Shown: positions 10,459-22,874 of the stretch, in pieces
How positions within the stretch are numbered: position 1 is the first letter of the stretch
Layout of the letters: the number at the start of each line of letters is the position of its first letter
Assembly (NCBI GenBank): GCA_014281115.1
Contig: JACONQ010000012.1
Coordinates: 992,001-1,056,000 of the forward strand
Direction of reading: 5' to 3'
Source: Laburnicola sp. R22_1
Lineage: Eukaryota; Ascomycota; Dothideomycetes; Pleosporales; Didymosphaeriaceae
DNA length: 64,000 nucleotides
Translations under genes and position numbers: made by a program
The notes under the pieces: model-generated
The model's database searches: none
What the model saw: the letters and a program-made list of their open reading frames with translations, nothing else
Told to the model about the DNA's origin: nothing

Positions 10459-11600
10459 TATAACTATTTATTAAACTTATTATAAGTTACTATAAATTAC
10501 TATAATTCTATTTACCTTACTAATAAGAGATAAGATAACATTAATATTATTACCTAGATCTAATAATAGTATTATCTTTAACTATAACGTCTTCCCTATT
10601 ACTTATAATACACAGAACCTCTGCGATAATAGTATAGTAATAATCTAGATAACTTACAGCCTAAGGCATAGTTATAAGTTAAGCTAGTAAGATCTACGCC
10701 TCTAGTAAATTGCTCTAGTGTAGTATAATAGCAATCTTAGTTATTAGGCGCACTTATTTTGCGTAGTTACAAGTCTTAAGACCTTATAGTAATTTTAATA
10801 AGTCTTACCTACTTTAGCAAAAGTCTTTAAAGTTTAGTGTTACTATACAAAGTCTTAAAACCTATTCTATCTTTTATAATTATATATAGACTATAGTTGC
10901 AACGCCTTATATAAAATTACCTATTATAACTTACTATAGCACTCTACTATGCTTATAGCTTACAACTTTAATTCTTAACTTCTAATTTAAATTGTATACT
11001 TACTAAGAGATAAATCTATTATATATAGTAAATAAGATAGTAAGACTAAACTATAAGAATAATAATAATGCTAGTTTCTATAAAAAGCCCTGCAACTTTG
11101 CTACTGCGCCTTAGCTAGAAGTTCTAACTTAGCAGAGCACTACTTAGGGTACTTTGCCTATAGGTAGGAATAAGTTAGACAACAACTTGCTAGAGATAGA
11201 GCAACAATATAATAAGCGCAAAGTTATCTTTAAAAAGAAACTTCTTTAATCTAAAGATTATAATAAGGCTTTTATAGACAATAATAAGAATAGTAGTAAA
11301 CCTTTTAATAAAAGTAATCCTTATATTAATATATCTAATTGTCTAACTACTCGCAACTAATAAGACTATGCTAGTTTGTTGCCCGCTAATCTCCCTAAGT
11401 ATATATACTTACTAATACTAATAGTAATATACTAGATTATAAACTCTATACTAGCGTAACTAGTGTAGAAGATAGTTTAAAGCTAAATAAAGTTAAGGTT
11501 TAAGGATATATATAGCTTGTTAACGCCGTTAACTAGAAACCTAAATTCTAGTAGAATATTATTACGTTATTATTAATAATAGTATAATAAGTTACTAATA
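10459..11600 (+). other. Gypsy-I copy 1 leader and possible start of gag
   Basis: Aligns with about 44030-45200 of Gypsy-I copy 2. No clear domain; a coding frame becomes followable only from roughly 11.1 kb. I could not identify the gag start. Confidence 0.5.
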
Positions 11601-13500
11601 AGTTAGAGGATAAGTAGACTAAGCTTTAAGAGCTTAAACAGCTTTAGGCTAGTTATAAAGTGTTAGAGTAGCAGTTTATAACAAAGTTAAAATAGGTTAA
11701 GATGCTAGAAGGTTTTATATTATTATATAAGAATTTTCTTTAGATTGCAGAATAGGATAATATCTAGTTGTGGGCATATTATAATTTATTAAAGAAGGAC
11801 TTTATTACCCTTACCAAGTCTAAAATCTCTACTAGTTATTATATAGCGTTTTAATAATAGCTTAAGGAACTTAAGAATTGTCTACTTAATAATTATGTCA
11901 TATATATTAATTATTAGGACTTAGAAACCCGCTTTACACAACTTATAGAAATAGAGTATATAGATTAGTAAGAGTTAAATATAGCCTATACCTATATTAC
12001 TAAGCTTAGGAGTTAGTTACTAGTACGTATTATACTGTAAAGTTAACCCTCCTATTCTATTTATTAAGTAGCTGCTAAATATTAAAGTTTGTTATATACC
12101 TACTAATAATCTATTACTTAAGTATATATATTTTTCCTTGCTTTAGATTTGTAATATAATTTAAATCTGTACACTATAAGTTATATAAGTTATGCATAAT
12201 AATAGACCTATTAAATGCCTTCTTACAAAGTATTTTTATTGCTAGAACGTATAGTAGATCCTTTGTACTTGCGCTAAATCTATATGCCTAAGGTAGATTA
12301 TTTCGCTAGTAAAGATAAAGATAAGAATAACTATAAATATTAGCATATTATATTAATAGATATGCTTTAGACTCTTCTAAATAAATAGTTGCGTATTATA
12401 TCTTACGTAGCTAATTTAAGGAACTAGTCTAGACACTAGTGTATCTATATTTTAAGACTACTATAACTGTTGCGGATATACTTAACTACCTTAATAAGAT
12501 CTACTTAATTAAGGATAAATTGCTAGACGTATAGGAGAAGATTATAGGCAACTCTCTAGTTTAAGGCTCTAGGGAAACTCTTACTAATTAGCACGCGCGA
12601 TTTATGGCTATTATTAATTTCCTAAGCATACCTAACTACCTACTAATAGGTTAAGCCTACTAACTTATACACAGTTATATTATTAACACTACTAACGTGT
12701 TATTAGTGCCTAGGGAATCCTTTATGGCTTATATAGACTAGGCTCTATATATAAAGCGCCTTAACTATAAGTTTACTATAGGTTACTCTAGTACGTCTAT
12801 AACTACTATGCCTAATTGTTTAAAAACTTATTTAATAAATACTACTACTACTAAATCTACTACTACTATATATACTATATTATCCGCTCTACGCATAAGT
12901 AAGACTACTAGACGTAATAATTATAGATATATATTATAAGAATTAGATCTGCTAGCTAAGACGAACGCTTATTTTAAATGTGGAGTTGCGCAATATTAAG
13001 CAATAGACACTATTGCTAGTTATTATAATAACGCAATTACTTTAGTAAAGGATATTAAGTACCTCTATATTATTCTTTCTAGTCCTATTAATTATAAAGA
13101 CGTCTAACACGTCTATACTATTTAGACAAATTTTAACTAACTATATAGTATTTATAGACATAATAGTTTACGTAATAAGTCATCTAAGCATAAGATCTAT
13201 AATTCTAATAAGAATAATATATGCTGCGGTTAGGACTATAAGAATAATAAGGAGTTATATTTTTAGTAGCTTCTAAGCAAAACTGCGCAAGGGAGCGATA
13301 TTAGCAGCGTTCATAGAGAAATCTTATAGTAGTATAATAAAAAATAGATAAGTTTAAACTAGATGCTAAGTTTAGCCTTATCTTATAGTGTATATAATAG
13401 ATTTCTACTATTGCTATTAATATAGAACCCTAATTAGATAAAGTTAAATAGCTATAGTTTATATATTTTATTAAACTTACTGCACCTTATAAAGAGGCAA
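11600..13500 (+). pseudogene. Gypsy-I copy 1, gag region
   Basis: Plus-strand reading frames riddled with TAG, co-linear with 45200-49370 of copy 2 (minus Pogo-C). Placed as gag by position before protease and RT. I see no intact CCHC knuckle. The site equivalent to the Pogo-C insertion is the undisturbed TA at 12915-12916. Confidence 0.6.
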
Positions 13501-13509
13501 AAGCGCAAT

Positions 13510-13780
13510 AACTTATAAATACTAGCACTAGTGCGAGTTTTGTTAGTTCTTTATATATTAAATAACACTAGCTAAAAGTATATAATATTAACACTTCTAT
13601 TACCCTATATCTTGCAAATAGCAAAGATATAGATAAGATTAGTTAAGCTATAGACCTTGTAATATAATATAGTACTTACACGAGCACTATAATATGCTTT
13701 ATTACTATTATTAGCGTTTTTTATATTATCCTTAGTATAAATTAGATATTTGCTTATAATCTATAATTAGGATTATGTAA
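13510..13780 (+). pseudogene. Gypsy-I copy 1, aspartyl protease
   Basis: Frame reads NTSTSASFVSSLYIK near 13518, the position of the D-S-G-A-S-A-x-F motif of retropepsins, with Asp changed to Asn and Gly lost. Downstream ITLYLANSK and FYIILSIN fit the rest of the fold (the ILG-like strand). Matched by NTSASISFINSLYIK in copy 2 near 49370. Inactive. Confidence 0.65.
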
Positions 13781-14299
13781 CTAATTTATAATGTTTGCGA
13801 CTTACTACTATCTAATTTATTGCCTTAATAATACACTATCTAAAACTATATACTATAATAAGCTACCTACTAGTTTATTATGTCCCACCACCTTAGCTTA
13901 TAAGAACATTAGCCTAATTACTAGCTAGGCAGCCTACCTAATAGCTATCTATAACCTAGACTCTATTACTTAGCTAGAGCCTTATAACTAGGGCTAGTTA
14001 GGTTAACTGCCTAACCTAATAGATAGAAATTGCAACGCGCAGATATTCTACGCAATAATAGATTTAGCTGCTTATAGTTAGACTAACTATAATAAGTTTA
14101 TAAAGAAGTTAGTTAATAAACTATAAATAGTATATAAACTTAAGAATCTACTACCAAACTAATTATATAATAAATATTAGTACTTTAATTTAAAGGAGGC
14201 TAATAAGTTAGCTTTATATTAATTTATAGTTAAATATACTATTAACCTAGTTAATAATAAAGCACCCTAACTGCATATTTACAGTCTTATATAACTAAA

Positions 14300-14960
14300 G
14301 ACTATAGTAGTTAAGGAATATAATAATAAAATAACTATAAAAGGTTTCTTATAGACAAGTATATTTTAGTATACGTTACCTATCCTTGTTATTAAAAAAC
14401 TAGAGGGTAGATTATACATTTGTGTTAATTATTGCGCAATTTACGCTATTATAAAGCGCAATTACAATACGCTACTATTGCTAACAGATATACTAGCGCG
14501 TATAAATAAGATAAAGTTTATATCTATTATAGACATTATTATAAGTTTTAATAATATATGCGTTAAGAAAGGTAATAAAGAAAAAATAGTGTTTCTTATA
14601 CAATATAGGCTTTATACATACACTGTTATGCCATTTAGACTTACTAGAGTTTTTAGGACTTTTGAAACGTATATTAATAAAACGCTACAATAGTACTTAA
14701 ATAACTTCTATATAGCTTATTTAGATAATATAGTTATATATAGTATCGCTAAAGAGGATTATATTAAATATATATAAGCTATAGTTAATAAACTTAGATA
14801 AGCTAGTCTGTGCCTAAATATTAATAAGTATTAATTTAAAGTTAAGAACGTTAAGTACCTAGGAATTATTCTAACTACTAAAGGTCTTAAAATAGACCCT
14901 AACAAAGTTTAGACAGTTCACAATTAGTAGCTTCTATAGTTGCTTAAAGATATATAAGCT
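14300..14960 (+). pseudogene. Gypsy-I copy 1, reverse transcriptase
   Basis: Clear Ty3/Gypsy RT: PILVIKKLEGRLYICVNYCA (kin of P-F-V-KK-DG-LR-CVDYR), ISIIDIIISFNNI, YTVMPFRLTRVFRTFETYIN, and YLDNIVIYS at about 14720, where the Y-x-DD box reads LDN (second Asp mutated). An open stretch at 14478-14693 is part of this frame. The site equivalent to the RE-C insertion of copy 2 (near 14562) is empty. Confidence 0.85.
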
Positions 14961-15099
14961 TTTCTTAGTTTTGTAAACTTCTACTAATAATTTATTAAAG
15001 GCTTTAGTTAAATGGCCTATCTACTAATAAATCTAATAAAAGATAACGCGCTAAAGAACTAGCCTAGTAAATTAGGGACTTTTGCAGCAACTATATTAA

Positions 15100-15560
15100 A
15101 TGCACCTAAGTAGGCCTTTGTAATAGTATTTGTCCTAGTCTATTTTAACTTAGATAAGGAAACTTAGTTAGAGACTAATACATTAGACTTTGTTATTACT
15201 ATAGTATTATTATAACAAGATAAGCAAGGTGTACTACAGCCTATTACTTATCCATTATATAAAATAAACTCTATAGAGTGTAACTATAAGATTTATAATA
15301 AGAAGCTTCTAGCTATTATACGTGTCTTTAAAGAAAAGAAATCTAAGCTATTAGGTACCTAGGATCCTATTAATATTATTACTAATTACCTTGCTTTGCA
15401 GTATTTTAAAACTAGCAAGTGGCTTAATTAATAATAAGCGTAATAGGTAGAGATTCTAGCTAAGTTTAATTTTTATATTTAGTATCTTCCTAGTAAATAA
15501 GGCACAAAACCTAACGCCTTAATGCGCTATTTAGGCTACTTACCTAAAGGCAATAATAAC
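15100..15560 (+). pseudogene. Gypsy-I copy 1, RNase H
   Basis: Contains TNTLDFVITIVL (catalytic Asp changed), CNYKIYNKKLLAIIRVFK and INIITNYLALQYF, the Ty3 RNase H hallmarks (DAS..A.G; Y...EKE.LA; TDH..L). Stops at Trp and Gln positions. Confidence 0.8.
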
Positions 15561-17500
15561 GCCTGCTAATAACACTAAGTTTAGATAGTTCTATACCTAG
15601 AGATCTTTAAAGGTAAAAGGTTATATTACGTAGTTGCTGCTGCTTACGCTTTGCTAAATAAGAGTTATTACTCTAGCTAATAGCTTATAGCTATATTATA
15701 CTATATAGCTAAACTTGCTGCTAATAATAATAATAATCCTATTACTATAACTATAATAAAGACTAAGGAAATAGCGCAACTGCTTAAGGACATTAAGGTA
15801 GCCTATGCTTCTAATAAGATAGTTTAGAATATTATTATTACTATTAGAACTAAAGCCTAGCGTTTACTAGAAAAGCTCCTTAAATAGAGACTTAGAATTA
15901 AGATTGCTAGCTATTAGCTAAGCAAAGGGCTACTATATTTTAAGAACTAACTATATATTTCTAATAATAAAGGACTCTATTCGCGCGTTTTTAAGCAAGC
16001 TTATAATAGCGTTACTACTAAATATATTAGTTGCTAGTACTACTAGCTATATATAACACATACTATTGCCTACTATATTTACGCCTACGTATTCTATTAC
16101 TATAGCAAACTATACTATAACGCTAAATATAGTTTATTGCATCTACTGCTAATTCTAAACTATTATTAGAAATTAATATTAATAGAATTTATTATTAGCT
16201 TCTAACCTATTATAATAATAGCAAAGTCTATATAGCTATTATAGTTGTTATAGACTAGCTTAGTAAGAAAAAGTTTATCTCTATAGTTAATATTACTATA
16301 GAGGTAGTTATAGAGGCCTTTATTGCTTATATCTAGTGTAAAAAGGGCTTTCTAGAGGATATTATTAGTAACTATAGTTAATAGTTTATATTACACTTCT
16401 AAAAATAACTTTATAAACGCCTTAGTATAAAGCTGCAACTGTCTACTAGCTAGCATTCTAAAACTAATAGTTAGATAGAAGTTACTAACGCCACACTAAA
16501 AGAGTACTTACGCGCGTATATTAACTACTAATAGGATAACTAGGCTCTATACTTACCTATAGCACAATTTGTTACTAATTTATTAGTTAGCAAGTTAATT
16601 AGTATAGCACCTTTTATTGCTACTAAGGGCTACTTACTATATAATAGTATAGAACCTATACAAATATATAATATTAAGTTAGTAGATAGAGACGCTAACA
16701 CTAGCCAGCGTCTACTTATAGCATCTACTAATAAGCGCCCACTAATAGCACTCACCTATATAGATTATTAATATATAGACAACTTTATTAACTTTCTTAT
16801 CTATTTATATAACTTTTTATATAATAATTTATAATAGGCGTAAACTAGGTAAGCTAAGTATACTAATATAAAGCGCGCACTAGCACTATTTTTTAAGATT
16901 AGTAATAAGATAATGTTAGATATGCGAAACCTTAAGACGAAGAGGCCTAGCTCTTTGCTTAACTATAAGAATAGGGGACCTTTTACATAGTATAAGTTAT
17001 TAATAATATAGCATATAAGTTTAACTTATCTAAGAAAATAGGCTATTTATATAATATTGTCTACTTATAGCTACTATACCTATATAATAAGGAACTACTT
17101 AATAGTTAGACGTATAATAAAGATAATATACTGCTAGATAAATAGACAAATAAGAAGTATAAGGTAACGACTATACTTATCTGCTAGTTAAACAAGTTAA
17201 AAAAGATTCTTATATATCTAACTATAATATTATAGAGTATAAGATTTTATAGAATAGTTTTAAAGAGCCCTTATAGGAGCCCTACTATAACTTGCTTAAT
17301 TACGCTTATCTTATTACTAGGTTTTATACTAAGAACCTAAAGAAACTTGCTATACTATATAACTGTAATAATTTTATTACATATTAGAATATTATTATAT
17401 GCCTTACTAATATTCTTATTATAAACGTCCGCTTAGATACCTAGAGATAGATAGATATAGGTCTTAAGTTAGTAATAGATAGTAGTTCTTCTAGGAACCC
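15560..17500 (+). pseudogene. Gypsy-I copy 1, integrase and C-terminal tail
   Basis: Zinc-binding N-terminus around 15920-16080 is degenerate; catalytic core recognised by VVID-LSKKK near 16245, a DIISN block near 16358 (Asp to Asn) and SKTNS-IEVTNATLKEYLRAYI near 16450-16510 containing the third acidic position. The tail to about 17500 aligns with 54060-54850 in copy 2. No chromodomain that I can defend. Confidence 0.75.
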
Positions 17501-17639
17501 TTTCTATAGTAATTCTCTTAGCAGAACTATGTGTACTAACTTATATAACAACAGTACTAATAATAGTACCAATAACGCAACCCTAATAGTTATTAATAAT
17601 TTAGATTAATAAACACTTATAGACTTTATAGATATTTAT

Positions 17640-17800
17640 AGTAGTTTAGTATAAATTACTGTAAGGGCTAGAATAGTTAGAAATAGAGTGTAATAGAATA
17701 TAATAGTACGTAATTAAGTATAATAGTATATAATAGAGCGTAATAGAGCATACTAGAGCGTAAAGAGAATAAGATAGTTGTTTAGAAATTAATATATAGT
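17640..17800 (+). repeat. Imperfect GTAATAGA-type short repeats upstream of the 3' LTR
   Basis: Irregular repetition of TAATAGAGYGTAATAGA. Copy 2 carries a different, more regular tandem array at the same place (54915-55035), so this untranslated region is prone to expansion. Confidence 0.5.
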
Positions 17801-17835
17801 TAGGAGGATCTTAGTAGCACTAGAGTTGCTGCTAT

Positions 17836-17853
17836 AGAGGGGGGGGGGGATAG
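17836..17853 (+). promoter_or_regulatory. Polypurine tract of Gypsy-I copy 1
   Basis: A run of eleven G residues (AGAGGGGGGGGGGGA) just before the 3' LTR, expected primer site for plus-strand DNA synthesis. Equivalent AAGAAGGGAGAGGGAGGG lies at 55068-55085 in copy 2. Confidence 0.8.
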
Positions 17854-18061
17854 TATTACTAATCTAAGGTGCAGGCCCCTTACTTATATTATATTACCCT
17901 TTTAGGACTAGAGCGATTATTAAGTAAGATTCTAAGCAAGACTACGTATATAGCCTGCCTATGTACCCACTTTATATAGGTATTACTACTATTTTATATT
18001 TAGATCCTAATATTTACTATTATCTTATGTACGGCGTGATGACTCCTATAGTGCCCTTACA
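17854..18061 (+). repeat. 3' LTR of Gypsy-I copy 1
   Basis: 208 bp, ends CCCTTACA followed by the target duplication GCCCC. Differences from the 5' LTR look mostly C/T or G/A, so LTR divergence would overestimate age here. Confidence 0.85.
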
Positions 18062-18066
18062 GCCCC

Positions 18067-18196
18067 TTATGCTAGAGGTAGTTAATTATAAGATATACTA
18101 GGTACTAAAGTTAACAATATAACGCGCGGTTGCCTGCGCGTAATATAAAATCCGCGACTAGATATAGATTAAGTGTTTATCTATCTACTACATAAT
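18067..18196 (+). mobile_element. RE-A short copy, right part
   Basis: Continues the piece at 102-250: TTATGCTAGAGGTAGTTAATT aligns with RE-A copy F at 51896 onward. Ends at the 12-bp duplication beginning 18197. Total RE-A sequence is about 280 bp; the coding part is absent. Confidence 0.75.
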
Positions 18197-18208
18197 AATC
18201 TTTTCTCT

Positions 18209-18292
18209 TATATAGTAATATTATATATTAATATATTTATATTTAGAATAGTATTCTAGATTTTTAGCTAATTTAAAAGCAGGTTAATTATC
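18209..18292 (-). pseudogene. Copia-I RNase H, middle piece
   Basis: Reverse-strand frame DN-PAFKLAKNLEYYSKYKYI then NI-YYYIRE, matching Copia RNase H (DN..A..LAKNP..H.R.KHID...H.IRE), with only Gln codons turned to stops. Sits between the RE-A/Gypsy-I insertion and Gypsy-II. Confidence 0.85.
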
Positions 18293-18715
18293 TATTAGGA
18301 TCTAATATAATATAGGGTGAGGCACTAGTACTTATAGCTATAGAGAGCCTAGTGCGCTATAGGCTAAGACGTTACGTAACTTAGGTTACAGGTCCTAGAA
18401 ATATTAGCGTTCTAGGAATCTTATTCGGTGTAGGATTCTAGGACTTTTAGAATAGATAGAACTTATAGAATTTTAGGACACCTTTATATATATAGGAACG
18501 TAAGTATAGACCTTTTTATTTTATATTTAACCTATTTCTTAACCTATTATTTAGATTATACTAAGGCCCTTACTATTAATTTGTTATCTTATAACCTTTA
18601 ATACTAATATTCCTTTAACTAGCGCAAGCAATTAAGACGTCTTATCCTTATTAAGACGCTCCTGCCTAAGAATTAATCCTAACTACTAGAACTAGCTACC
18701 CTATTAGTCTTAATA
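18293..18715 (+). repeat. 5' LTR of Gypsy-II
   Basis: 423 bp, begins TATTAGGATCTAATATAATA and ends TAGTCTTAATA (expected TG...CA mutated to TA...TA). Pairs with 27771-28268. Confidence 0.85.
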
Positions 18716-19935
18716 TTTTAAACACCCTGATTATAAGCAACTTTAAGCACCTTACCTTAATAAATAATACTTATAATAAGGCTAGTAAATTAGACCTATA
18801 TAATAGTACTTAAGACAAGCTTAAGGCATAGATCTTACAGCTTAACTTCTACTTCTATATCCTTAACTTAAGAAAGCCTAAAGATAAGGAAACTCTAAAT
18901 AAGAAAAAAGTTATTTTTACTACTACGTATATACGAGGCTAAGCCGCTAGCTAGATTTAACTACACCTAGGACAATATCTAGCTAGAGAGAATATTAAAA
19001 AACACGCTATTAATTAAGTTATTAAAGACTATAGCAACTTTAAGAAATAACTTTAATACCTCTTTAGAATTGCTAGTAGAATACCCCTAGTAGAACAAGC
19101 TATTTAAACTCTTAAACAAACTATATCTACTACTAAGTATACTACTAAGTTTAAGCACTACGTAATATAAATTAAGGAGAAGGATAACGCTCTAATAGTT
19201 ATATATAAGTAAGAATTAAAGCGATCTATATATAAAGAACTACTACGCAGCAAAGCGACTATTATTACCTTAGATAACCTATATAATAAAATTATTTAGA
19301 TTAGTATAGAATAGTATAAACTAAATTATAAGCTATAATATAACTTTTGCGTAATACTAAGCTATAGCAAAGTATCTATACACTACTAAATAGTACCTTA
19401 GCTACATAAATAAAATCTCTATAGCTACTAGCCTATAAAAGAAATTTAGCATAGTTGCACTATTAACAACTTAGAAAAAGAAAAAAATAACGTAGTATAT
19501 ATATTAAACTATAGATAAAGTAATATACTACTAAATAACTAAAATAAGTGCACCTTTAAAGGATTCTATAAGGGATACCTATCTAATAGAACTAGGATAC
19601 GCACTTGTTTTATATATAGTAAACTAGGCTATATAGCTAGAAACTATAGATCTAAAAATAAGGTTATTAGGCAGTTAAATGTACTATCTATTAAGAATGT
19701 AGAGGTAATTAATAAAGAATAGTAGATAGTAACCTCTATTAATAACCTTAGTACTACTAACGCAGACTTTAAATAAATAGACTTCCTAGACTTATAACTC
19801 TATAAGAATGCTAAAGAAGACTTAAATGTAGAAAAAATTAAACTAATTTAACAACTACTAATACTATACTCTTAGGCTAGATGCTATAAAGATAACTCTA
19901 TATTACCTAACTATACGCTAAAACTTAACTTAGAT
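18716..19935 (+). pseudogene. Gypsy-II gag
   Basis: Frame contains the retrotransposon-gag core (KKVIFTTTYIRG-AAS-I-LHLG, kin of ..YL.G.A..W) near 18910-18975 and a decayed zinc knuckle CFIYSKLGYIARNY near 19604, where the pattern C-x2-C-x4-H-x4-C has lost its second Cys and His. Packages the RNA in the intact element. Disrupted by TAG/TAA stops and then by RE-A copy A. Confidence 0.75.
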
Positions 19936-19949
19936 ATACTAAGTGTATA

Positions 19950-21284
19950 ATTAAAAAGACTTCGCACACTCTTAGTATATAGTATAACGCTGTAAGGGAA
20001 AGTAGTAGGTGTACTAAAGAACGTAGTAAATTAAGTAAAGTAATAAGACTAGTTTAGTAGCTGTTTAGGAAGAGCATATATAAATTAGCCCCTTATAGAG
20101 TTAATTATAAGCTGTACTATAGTACTAAAGTTAATAATAATAACGTAGCGCGTAGTTGCCTATACAGTACCTTATAATAATCTGCTACTAGAAATTATCT
20201 TAATCTATCTATCCTTACACATATAATATAACTAATTATTACGCAAGATCTTAAAGTTATAATCCAGCATAGCTATCCCTTAACCTAACAATGCGCTTTT
20301 TATAGGGCAGGCGGTTACGCGCCTATATATATATATAATAAGTAGGATAATAATAATAATAATAATAATAATAAGATGTACAATAATAAGAAGTATAACC
20401 TAGACGCTAACAATAGATATATAGAGGATAGGTATTATAAAGGTTAAATATCTAGAGTTCTTATAGAATATATAGCAGCATAGTATAAGTTATATAGCAA
20501 ATAAATTATTATAGCTAGTTTGTTTTATTGCGAGAAATACCTAAGTGCTCTAAGGACTATAGATTTTAACTTATAGCTCTCTCTCTACTAGTTTAAATAC
20601 TTAGTGCTTAGCCATAGTAGTAATAGGCATTACTAGAGCGCTTTTAAAAAGCAAGAGACAAGATATAGTTAAATCTAGAAGTAAAAGATTAGATATATTC
20701 TAAACTACCTATAGTTTTACTAGTATAAAGAAATATATAATAAATAGTTACTAGAGGCATAGGATATATATAGATATGCGCTTATACTATAGAATTTCTA
20801 TAGAAAATAGGTAGAGTAAAGCTAACGCTAGGAAAGTATACTGGAGGTTAATAAGTTAATAGATTAATAAATGATTAGTAGAGGATAGTAAGGTGCTACT
20901 TAGTATTAGGAGTAGGGAGCGTATACGTAATACTTATTGTATATTATAGTAGCAAAGTAGAGGTCTAAGTTGTTAATTATCTAGTAAGGTAGCAGTAAAA
21001 GGTAGAAGGTAGGAGTTAATTGTCTAGTAAGGCGGTAGGCAGGCAAGTAAGTTAGGGTATTATTATTATAAGTTTATTGTCTTAAAAGCTAGGGGGAGAA
21101 ACATTAGTAAAACTTTAACGCGCTCTAGGTCCTAGGGCGTTGTACATATATAATATAATATTATATAATATTATAAAACGTTTTATAGGCGCTATAATGC
21201 AATAAAAAAGAGTAGTAATTAAATATAGTAGGGCCACTTAAAAGTTAAATAAGTGGAGGCAGTTTATACTCTTGCCTAGAAGGG
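19950..21284 (+). mobile_element. RE-A copy A (1335 bp, divergent subfamily)
   Basis: Bounded by a 14-bp duplication atactaagtgtata / atactaagtatata (19936-19949, 21285-21298). The left end starts ATTAAAAAGACTTCG, different from the TTAGGAAGAGAAACATCG of the other copies, yet the rest aligns, so this is a subfamily; the 68-bp piece at 21509-21576 belongs to it too. The right end TTTATACTCTTGCCTAGAAG is standard. A decayed plus-strand frame runs about 20275-20830. Confidence 0.85.
20340..20376 (+). repeat. (TAA)n microsatellite in RE-A copy A
   Basis: About eleven units of TAA/AAT inside the decayed reading frame. Shorter versions occur at the same place in copies B, C and D, so it is an inherited Asn-rich stretch that expanded. 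Confidence 0.8.
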
Positions 21285-21299
21285 ATACTAAGTATATAG

Positions 21300-22140
21300 A
21301 GTTTCTTAGAACCTTATTAACTAAGAGATAGAGATTAAGCGTATAGGGTAATTTTATTACGCTTTAGACACGCTTTAATTATCTTTTAGGAAAATAGAAA
21401 ATATATAGACTATAGATATAAAGACTAGCCTAAGAATAAAGTCTACCTAAATAAGAAGTTTAATTATAAACTAAAGTACAACCTAGACTATTATAACCCT
21501 ACGCTATAATTAAGAAGACTTCGCGCACTCTCGGTACACGGTATAACACTGTAAGGGAAAGCAGTAGGTGTGCTAATAACTCTATGCATAGATCTCTTAG
21601 ATAAAGATATTATAAAAAGAATTAGTACACTATTTATTACTAGAGTAAAGAAAATAATAGTTTTTTCCTATAAGTTACGCAACACTATTTCTAGAAATAG
21701 TTTAATTGCCCTATTACCTAGTGTAATATATACCTATAGGATAAATAAGTAATAAAGTCCTTTCTATAACTTAATAACGCTATAAGCTAGATGTTCTTAA
21801 TACTTATAAATAGAAAATACACGTAACCCTTTTAGCACACCTACCTATATACTAGATATAAGAACTACTAGGTAGAGAAGGAAGTAAATAGATTTAAATA
21901 TAACCTAACTAAATAGGCTATAATAATTAAACTTCAACTAACGCTAGAGGATAGATATAGTAAAGCATTCTATAAGAGAAAGGCTAGCGAAGAATAGCTA
22001 TAGGAAGAAGATAACAATAACAGAATATTTAACTAAGTCTATAGATCTCTAGTAACAATATAAAGTAATAAGAAGCAAGAAGTATAATAGACTTTTTTAG
22101 GCCTACGCTTAGGCAAGAGAATACCTTTATTACATTAAAT
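21300..22140 (+). pseudogene. Gypsy-II, gag-to-protease linker
   Basis: Coding-like plus-strand frames with stops, interrupted by the 68-bp RE-A piece at 21509-21576. The 60-codon open stretch at 21570-21752 lies in this linker and shows no recognisable domain. Confidence 0.4.
21509..21576 (+). mobile_element. RE-A 68-bp truncated copy (copy A subfamily)
   Basis: Only the left end of RE-A (ATTAAGAAGACTTCGCGC to GGTGTGCTAA), flanked by taaccctacgctata (21494-21508) and taactctatgcata (21577-21590). Confidence 0.75.
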
Positions 22141-22874
22141 GCTATAAATAGTTAGGTATTAATTAAACTACTAGTTAGGCTTAATAAAGTGTATAGAGGA
22201 GCTCTACTAGATTTAGGCATATAAAAATACTATATCTCTTAAGCTTTTATAACTAGAGTAGGACTTTAGTTATAAAAGAAGGAAAAGTTATATATACTCT
22301 ATATCGCAAATAGAATACCTATGCTAGAAATACCTATAGTTAACTATAAGATTAAAGCTAATTATATTATAGAAAAATATGGATATACACTTATAGAAAG
22401 GATAACTCTAGATATACTTAATAAATTAAGCTATATTGTTATACTAGAAATGTCCTAGTTTAGGAAGAATAATCCCTAAATTAACTAGAGGATAGAAAAT
22501 TTATTTTCATAGCGCAGCAGCAGTGCATTGCACATAAAGCCTACGTATTAGCAGCGTTTAATAGTAAATAAGCGAGCTATTAACACTATAGTTTTTTAAC
22601 TAGAAGTTAATAAATATAAATTAATCCTCGTAGATATTAGTAGGAACTACTAGATTATAGAACGGAAGATAATAGTAGAGAAAAGCATACCCTATAATAT
22701 TCCTAATAAATATAAAGAAGAGAGTTGTTTGTTTTAGAAAGAGGATAAAAAAGCTAACCTACTTAAGTATTAACCCTAGAATTATATAATTAATCTAGAA
22801 GAGGGAAAGACGCCACCCTTTAGACTACTTTATAGCAAATTAGGAAAGAAACTCTAGTAAGAAAAAGAATTTAT
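22140..22874 (+). pseudogene. Gypsy-II aspartyl protease and start of RT
   Basis: VYRGALLDLGI near 22190 corresponds to the retropepsin A-LID-SGA motif with Ser to Leu. Ends in EKEFI at 22874, which joins -KKNLNKGYVRLSKLLAAS after the hAT derivative, the usual entry to Ty3 RT (REFI..NL..G.IRPS.SPAAS). Confidence 0.65.

Larger units (their letters stand above)
253..18061 (+). mobile_element. Gypsy-I copy 1, full-length LTR retrotransposon with nested DNA transposons
   Basis: Ty3/Gypsy element with two 208-bp LTRs (253-460, 17854-18061), a purine tract before the 3' LTR and a 5-bp duplication GCCCC (248-252, 18062-18066). RT, RNase H and integrase occur in Gypsy order on the plus strand between about 14.3 and 16.6 kb. 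The 5' leader (461-11000) is swollen by hAT-1 (537-6399) and Pogo-A (6819-10458). LTR ends are TA...CA or TA...TA where TG...CA is expected, as C-to-T damage would produce. Every domain contains stops; the element is non-functional. Confidence 0.85.
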
